A stretch of DNA of 35,570 nt from NCBI GenBank assembly GCA_017452665.1, contig JAFTLZ010000066.1:1-35570 (forward strand), read 5' to 3'. The translations under genes and the position numbers were made by a program. Within the stretch, counting starts at the first letter, position 1. Each line of letters begins with the position of its first letter. Below are positions 30,526 through 35,570 of this stretch, piece by piece. This stretch comes from Clostridia bacterium (lineage in GTDB: Bacteria > Bacillota > Clostridia > Oscillospirales > CAG-272). The notes below the pieces were generated by a model. That model made no database searches, had not been told where the DNA came from, and was given only the letters and a program-made list of their open reading frames with translations.

Positions 30526-33057
30526 ATGCAAAGTATTGAAGAACGTTATCTAGCCGCCAAGCGCGCGCTGTTTGACAAAGCCTACGAAACATTGAACGAG
30601 CGTCAGCGCGAAGCGGTTTTCACCGTCAACAATCCCCTTTTGGTGCTGGCAGGCGCGGGGAGCGGAAAAACCACCGTGCTCGTGCGCCGCATCGCATTTA
30701 TCATCCGCTACGGCAACGCCTACTTCAGCAACTACGTCCCTTACGGAACCGATGAAGAACGCATTGCCGAGCTGCAGCGCGCCCTGGTGCTCCAGCCGGA
30801 GGCGATCGAGCAACACATCCTGCCGCAGTTCACAAACAACGCCTGCGCGCCCTATCGGATTCTTGCCATCACCTTTACGAACAAGGCGGCAAACGAGATC
30901 AAGGAGCGACTTGCTAAGATGTTCCCGGAGGACGCCACCACTGCAACCGATATCTGGACGGGTACCTTTCACTCGGTCTGTGTGCGCATTTTGCGCCAGC
31001 ACGGCGAAAAAATGGGCTACCGCACCGGCTTTACCATTTACGATACCGACGACACCAAAAAGGCAATGATCGCCGCGATGCAGCGTTGTAACATTGACGA
31101 AAAGCTCCTGCCCGTCAAGGGCGTGATGAACGCCGTCAGCCGCGCCAAGGATAAAATGCTCTCCCCCGATGCGTTCGCAATGGAGGCGGGACAGGACTTT
31201 CGGCAAAAGCAGATCGCGCGCGTTTACGAGGCATACCAGCAGCTCCTGCGCGAATCCAACGCGCTGGATTTTGACGATATCATCATGCAAACGGTGCTCC
31301 TGCTCAAAAAATATCCGGAGGTGCGGGAGGCGTATCAAAAACGCTTCCAGTACGTTTGCGTGGACGAGTTCCAGGACACGAATGTGGCGCAGCTGCAGCT
31401 GACCGTTCTGCTCTCGGATTTTTACAAGAACCTGATGGTGGTGGGCGACGACGACCAGAGTATCTACCGGTTTCGCGGCGCTACGATCGAAAACATCTTA
31501 ACCTTTGACAAGATCTATCCTGAAGCAAAAACTATCAAGCTGGAGCAGAATTACCGTTCCACGCAAAATATTCTGGACGCCGCCAACGCAGTCATCTCTC
31601 ACAACGCCGGGCGCAAGGGCAAAACCCTTTGGACGGCGCAGGGTGAGGGTGCAAAAATTCAGCTCAAGCTCTGCGATGACCAGAATATGGAAGCGAGATA
31701 CGTGGTGGACACCGTCTCGCGCACGGTGGCACGCAAGGAGGCGACCTATCGCGATTTTGCGGTCCTCTATCGCACCAACGCGCAGGCAAACAGCATCGAA
31801 AAAGCCTTTGCGCGCTCGGCGATCCCTTACCGCGTGCTGGGCGGAACGCGATTCTCTGACCGCAAGGAAATTCGCGACGCGGTTGCATACCTTCAGCTGA
31901 TCAGCAATCACGATGACAACACGCGTCTGAACCGCATCATCAATGAGCCGCGGCGAAAGATCGGCGCCAGAACGCTGGAAGCCATTGCCGAGATCGCGCA
32001 GGAGCAAAACTGCAGTCAATTTGAAGTCATCGCTCATGCTGACCGTTACGTTGCCCTTTCCCGCAGTGCGCCCACGCTGTTGCAGTTTTCAGGCTTGATT
32101 CAAGAGCTGACCGAGCTTGCCTCGCGCGTTGCGCTGGACGTTCTGTTTGACGCGGTGCTGGATCGCTCCGGTTACCGCCAGATGCTGGTGGCGGCAGGCG
32201 CCGAGGAAGCCGACCGTTTGGAAAACTTGGATGAATTCAAATCCGGTATTCTGGAATACATCAACGACAACGAGCAACCGACGCTGACCGGCTTTTTGGA
32301 GGAGACCGCGCTGGTTGCCGACGTGGACCGCTACGACGAAACAGCAGATGCCGTTGTGATGATGACCATCCACAGCGCTAAGGGCTTGGAATTTCCCATC
32401 GTCTTTCTGCCCGGCATGGAGGACGGACTCTTCCCCGGAATGCAGACCATCACCGCCGACAACGCCGAAATGGAGGAGGAACGCCGCTTGGCGTACGTTG
32501 CCATCACACGCGCAAAAAAGACGCTGTATATGATCCATACGCGCAACCGCCTGCTCTACGGGCAAACCATGTATAACCCCGTTTCCCGTTTTGTCAGCGA
32601 AATTCCCACAGCACTGATCGATAAGTTGGACGATACCGATGCGGGTGCCGTACGTGTAACGGGATACGGCGCACCTTCCCCTTCGTACAGCGGCTATGCA
32701 GGCTTTGGGCGCTCGGTTTACGGCTCCAGAGGCACAGAAGCGCCCGCCGCACAAAAGCGGACCTACTATTCCGAGGCACAAACTACACCCACAGCTCCGC
32801 GTACTCCCATGCGCCAAGCATCGCAACCGCTTTCCACCGCCGAAAGGATCACGGTCGGAAAGCCATTGGCAACGCAAAAAAGCAATTCCCGCCGCGAGAG
32901 CTTTGCCCCCGGCGACCGCGTGCGGCACTTGAACTTTGGCGAGGGGGAAATTCTCTCTGTCAAGCCGATGGGCGCCGACGTGCTGTACGAGATCGCATTC
33001 GATCGGGTCGGCACAAAGAAGCTGATGGCGACCTACGCGCGCCTGACCAAGCTGTAA
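30526..33057 (+). CDS. pcrA: UvrD/PcrA-family ATP-dependent DNA helicase
   Basis: 843 residues. SF1A motifs: Q-motif LNERQREAV, Walker A AGAGSGKTT (42-50), motif Ia ITFTNKAANEIKER, motif II VDEFQDTN, motif III GDDDQSIYRFRGA, motif IV QNYRST, motif V TIHSAKGLEFPIVF and motif VI YVAITRAKK. An insert of about 45 residues (63-108) separates Walker A from Ia. The C-terminal end (GDRVRHLNFGEGEI, VLYEIAFD) is the PcrA Tudor-like domain that contacts RNA polymerase. It unwinds DNA 3'-5' in repair and clears replication/transcription conflicts. A GAAAGGA site precedes the ATG. Confidence 0.95.
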   Translation: MQSIEERYLAAKRALFDKAYETLNERQREAVFTVNNPLLVLAGAGSGKTTVLVRRIAFIIRYGNAYFSNYVPYGTDEERIAELQRALVLQPEAIEQHILPQFTNNACAPYRILAITFTNKAANEIKERLAKMFPEDATTATDIWTGTFHSVCVRILRQHGEKMGYRTGFTIYDTDDTKKAMIAAMQRCNIDEKLLPVKGVMNAVSRAKDKMLSPDAFAMEAGQDFRQKQIARVYEAYQQLLRESNALDFDDIIMQTVLLLKKYPEVREAYQKRFQYVCVDEFQDTNVAQLQLTVLLSDFYKNLMVVGDDDQSIYRFRGATIENILTFDKIYPEAKTIKLEQNYRSTQNILDAANAVISHNAGRKGKTLWTAQGEGAKIQLKLCDDQNMEARYVVDTVSRTVARKEATYRDFAVLYRTNAQANSIEKAFARSAIPYRVLGGTRFSDRKEIRDAVAYLQLISNHDDNTRLNRIINEPRRKIGARTLEAIAEIAQEQNCSQFEVIAHADRYVALSRSAPTLLQFSGLIQELTELASRVALDVLFDAVLDRSGYRQMLVAAGAEEADRLENLDEFKSGILEYINDNEQPTLTGFLEETALVADVDRYDETADAVVMMTIHSAKGLEFPIVFLPGMEDGLFPGMQTITADNAEMEEERRLAYVAITRAKKTLYMIHTRNRLLYGQTMYNPVSRFVSEIPTALIDKLDDTDAGAVRVTGYGAPSPSYSGYAGFGRSVYGSRGTEAPAAQKRTYYSEAQTTPTAPRTPMRQASQPLSTAERITVGKPLATQKSNSRRESFAPGDRVRHLNFGEGEILSVKPMGADVLYEIAFDRVGTKKLMATYARLTKL

Positions 33058-33099
33058 GCCAACGCAAGAATCACATAAATTTGAAAGGGACGCGTTTTT

Positions 33100-33433
33100 G
33101 GGGCTGCGTCATTTGCGCAGCCCCTGCGCAAAAAAGCCGACGGTAGGCTTTTTTGACGCGCGGAATTTGCGTTTTTTGCCCGATTTGCATCTGAAATGCA
33201 GATCAAAAAACATGAAAAGGGCAAAAATGACGGCGTTTTGCCGTCAAGCAAAAACGACGGGGGTGAGTACCAAATGCGTTTTTCGCATTTGACTCACCCC
33301 AAAACCCCTTCAAAACTTGCAACACACGAATAAAAACTGACGAATTGGGAAAGCCCCTGCCTCTTTTGGTTATTTAGGCTCCAAATTCGTTTCCGAGCAG
33401 ACAAACGGAGCAATCGCTCCCGCCAGCGGCTGT
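33100..33433 (+). repeat. Multi-hairpin intergenic repeat, copy B
   Basis: Direct copy of 15141-15475, starting 43 bases after the pcrA stop. It keeps all stems of the first 200 bases: GGGGCTGCG/CGCAGCCCC, AAAAAAGCC/GGCTTTTTT, TGCAT/ATGCA, GACGGC/GCCGTC and the long GGGGTGAGT..ACTCACCCC stem. Two stems differ from copy A1 by pair-preserving changes. The 3' module (33301-33433) is shared with the inverted copy A2. It ends just before the ribosome site of the patatin-like gene. No coding potential and no separate promoter visible. Confidence 0.85.
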
Positions 33434-33454
33434 AGCGTTCTAAAAGGAGGTAAC

Positions 33455-34336
33455 ATGAAAAAAGGATTGGTTTTGGAGGGCGGTGCCATGCGCGGAATGT
33501 TCACCGCAGGCGTGATCGACGTTATGATGGAAAATAACATCGAATTCGACGGTGCCGTGGGAGTATCCGCCGGTGCGGCGTTCGGATGCAATTACAAATC
33601 GCGGCAAATCGGTCGCGTTTTGCGCTACAATACGCGTTTTTGCAACGATAAACGCTATTGCGGAATCCGTTCCCTGCTCACAACCGGTAACATCTTCAAC
33701 ACGCAGTTTTGCTACGAAGAGGTTCCTATGAAATACGACGTGTTTGATTTTGAGACCTACCGCAGCAATCCGATGGAGTTTTACGTCGTGTGTACCGACA
33801 TCGAAAGCGGCAAAGCAATTTACAAACGCTGTGATGATTTTGATCATCGCGGCTTTGATTGGATCCGTGCCTCCTCTTCCATGCCGCTTGTGGCACAAAT
33901 TGTGGAAATCGAGGGTCAAAAATTACTGGACGGCGGGATTGCCGATTCGATTCCGGTTCGCTTTTTTGAGGACATCGGCTATAACCGCAACATTGCTGTA
34001 CTGACTCAGCCCAAGGGGTATCAAAAAAAGAAAAACGAAACGCTGGCGCTGATCAAATGGAAATACCGCAAATACCCCAATTTGGTGGAGGCGGTGGCAA
34101 ACCGACATTTGATGTATAACGAAATGCTGGAATACATTGCCGCGCAAGAGCAAAACGGGCGCTTGCTTGTGATCCGCCCCGACGAGGCACTGCCCATCGG
34201 ACGCGTGGAAAAGGATCCCGAAAAGCTGCGCGCTGTTTATGAAATCGGCAGACGTGCGGCAGAAAAGCAGTTGGAAAACATTCGGCGCTATCTCGATACG
34301 GATGCCGGTACCGGCTCCGCAAAAACAAAGCTATGA
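33455..34336 (+). CDS. Patatin-like phospholipase (RssA/YchK-type)
   Basis: 293 residues. Oxyanion loop LEGGAMRGMF (7-16), nucleophile Ser38 in GVSAGA, and catalytic Asp159 in LLDGGIADSIP complete the Ser-Asp dyad. It should hydrolyse acyl esters of lipids in the cytoplasm or at the membrane; no signal peptide is seen. The AAAGGAGG site is 5 bases before the ATG. Its stop overlaps the next start (ATGA), linking it to the dehydrogenase and thioesterase genes: a probable lipid/acyl metabolism operon. Confidence 0.93.
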   Translation: MKKGLVLEGGAMRGMFTAGVIDVMMENNIEFDGAVGVSAGAAFGCNYKSRQIGRVLRYNTRFCNDKRYCGIRSLLTTGNIFNTQFCYEEVPMKYDVFDFETYRSNPMEFYVVCTDIESGKAIYKRCDDFDHRGFDWIRASSSMPLVAQIVEIEGQKLLDGGIADSIPVRFFEDIGYNRNIAVLTQPKGYQKKKNETLALIKWKYRKYPNLVEAVANRHLMYNEMLEYIAAQEQNGRLLVIRPDEALPIGRVEKDPEKLRAVYEIGRRAAEKQLENIRRYLDTDAGTGSAKTKL

Positions 34337-35220
34337 AAACAGAAGTATGGTTGCAACAAAACACTGCCCCGCTCGTTGGCAAAACCGTTGCGGTTACGGG
34401 AACAACGGGCGGGCTTGGACGTGAGTTATGCCGTCATCTTGCCGGTCTTGGTGCATCACTGATCCTTTTGGACCGCAACGCAGAGCGCTCCGAGCGCTTT
34501 CGCGAGGAATTGATGCGCGAATATCCCGCGGCGCTTGTCCGTTGCATCGGCGTGGATCTGGAAAGCCTTGCGTCGGTGAAAGTCGCCTGTGAAACACTGA
34601 AAGCAGAACCGATCGACGTTTTGATCCACAACGCGGGGGCATACAGTATTCCGCGGCACAAATGCGAAACGGGACTTGACAATGTGTTTCAGATCAACTT
34701 TGCATCCCCCTATTACATGATCCGCGAGCTTCTTCCAACGCTGCGGGAGCGTGGCGGAAGAGTGGTGGCGGTTGGCAGTATTGCGCACAATTATTCCAAA
34801 AGCGACCCGAACGACGTGGATTTTTCCACGCGGCGGCAGGCATCAAAGGTCTACGGAAATGCCAAACGGTATCTGATGTTCTCGCTCTGCGAGCTGTTTC
34901 GGCAGGAGGATCGCGTCACGCTGGCGCTGACACACCCCGGAATCAGCTTTACCAACATTACGGCGCACTACCCCAAGCTGATCTTCGCCATCATCAAGCA
35001 CCCGATGAAGGTAATATTCATGAAGCCGTGTCGGGCGTGTCTTTCGATTTTGCGGGGCGTATTTGAGCCGTGCGGTGCATACGAATGGATCGGTCCGCGC
35101 AGCTTTGACGTATGGGGAATCCCGAAAAAGAAGCGTTTGAAAACCTGCACGCCGGACGAGGGGCGGCAAATTGCACGCACTGCCGAGCAAATATACCGAC
35201 AGATGAAAGAGCAACCGTAA
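34333..35220 (+). CDS. Short-chain dehydrogenase/reductase (SDR)
   Basis: 295 residues. NAD(P)-binding TGTTGGLG (23-30), an acidic DRNAE after strand 2, IHNAG, catalytic Ser in VAVGSIAHNY and the YGNAK motif (Tyr and Lys of YxxxK). This is the retinol-dehydrogenase-like layout, with a hydrophobic stretch near residues 215-240 that could sit on the membrane. Substrate unknown; the neighbours suggest a lipid alcohol or carbonyl. It is coupled to the patatin-like gene by an ATGA overlap. Confidence 0.9.
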   Translation: MKTEVWLQQNTAPLVGKTVAVTGTTGGLGRELCRHLAGLGASLILLDRNAERSERFREELMREYPAALVRCIGVDLESLASVKVACETLKAEPIDVLIHNAGAYSIPRHKCETGLDNVFQINFASPYYMIRELLPTLRERGGRVVAVGSIAHNYSKSDPNDVDFSTRRQASKVYGNAKRYLMFSLCELFRQEDRVTLALTHPGISFTNITAHYPKLIFAIIKHPMKVIFMKPCRACLSILRGVFEPCGAYEWIGPRSFDVWGIPKKKRLKTCTPDEGRQIARTAEQIYRQMKEQP

Positions 35221-35254
35221 CCGTTCCCCCACGCATTTTGAAAAGGAGCACACC

Positions 35255-35570
35255 GTGAACGATTATATACACAAGGTCAACTATTACGAAACCGATAAAA
35301 TGGGCATTACGCATCACTCCAACTATATCAGATGGATGGAGGAAGCGCGCGTGGATTATTTGGAGCAGATCGGCATGGGCTACGCAAAGCTGGAAAAGGA
35401 TGGGATCGTCTCCCCCGTGATCGGCGTGGAATGTCAATACAAACGTCCAACCACCTTTGGCGACGAGATTCGCATTCATGTGGAGATTGCGGAATTTAAG
35501 CGGATCGAGTTGATCATTGCTTACACAATTACCAATCATCAAACGGGAGATCTTGTGCTAACGGGACAAA
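35255..35570 (+). CDS. Acyl-CoA thioesterase (4HBT hotdog family), 5' part only
   Basis: Starts with GTG at 35255 after AAAAGGAG and stays open to the window end (105 codons visible of an expected 130-140). YYETDKMGITHHSNYIRWMEEA is the 4-hydroxybenzoyl-CoA thioesterase signature with its active-site Asp; VECQYKRPTTFGDEI follows as in YbgC-type proteins. It would hydrolyse acyl-CoA or acyl-ACP thioesters. It continues the patatin/SDR operon after a 34-base gap. Confidence 0.92.
   Translation, partial: MNDYIHKVNYYETDKMGITHHSNYIRWMEEARVDYLEQIGMGYAKLEKDGIVSPVIGVECQYKRPTTFGDEIRIHVEIAEFKRIELIIAYTITNHQTGDLVLTGQ

Overview
The window looks like chromosomal DNA of a Bacillota (Clostridia-like) bacterium, probably gut-associated. 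The pointers are strong AGGAGG-type ribosome sites, many TTGACA-17-TATAAT promoters, SpoVG, an RNHCP-domain protein, ECF-type transport and an IS30 element. The exact lineage cannot be read from the sequence. Gene density is high, with genes on both strands in short operons. No rRNA, tRNA or CRISPR array is visible.

Layout. 1-1660: end of an SPFH/prohibitin-like gene, rpsT (S20) and a small membrane protein. 1663-9232 (minus strand): the most striking region. A consensus promoter and a cobalamin-class riboswitch (about 9062-9170) precede a small HNAR-like protein, a DUF2284 metal-binding protein, a duplicated EF-hand lipoprotein, a protein with the toroid plus DUF4430 plan of mammalian intrinsic factor/transcobalamin, and a complete ECF transporter (EcfT, fused double ATPase, S component). 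I read it as a surface corrinoid capture and import module. 9296-9400 may encode a small RNA. 9418-11908: murC, spoVG, a phosphoesterase. 12096-15129: a lipoprotein with Ig-like domains and a barnase-like RNase domain, then thymidine kinase and deoxyribose-phosphate aldolase.

15130-15903 is non-coding and holds copies of a multi-hairpin repeat that recurs at 33100-33433; the copies show covarying stems. 15904-20822 (minus): PBP2, a CPBP membrane protease, MreB and Maf, a cell-shape cluster without mreC/mreD. 20843-24295: an AraC regulator divergent from a ceramidase-like hydrolase and a DegT-type aminotransferase. 24300-25960: hairpin-rich repeats and an AT-rich IS30 insertion. 25997-27773: split transketolase.

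27990-33057: RNHCP protein, DJ-1/PfpI protein, a 5-formyltetrahydrofolate cyclo-ligase fused to a CPBP protease, and PcrA helicase. 33455-end: patatin-like lipase, short-chain dehydrogenase and the start of a thioesterase, a likely lipid-related operon.

All functional assignments come from motifs and gene order read by eye; no database search was run.
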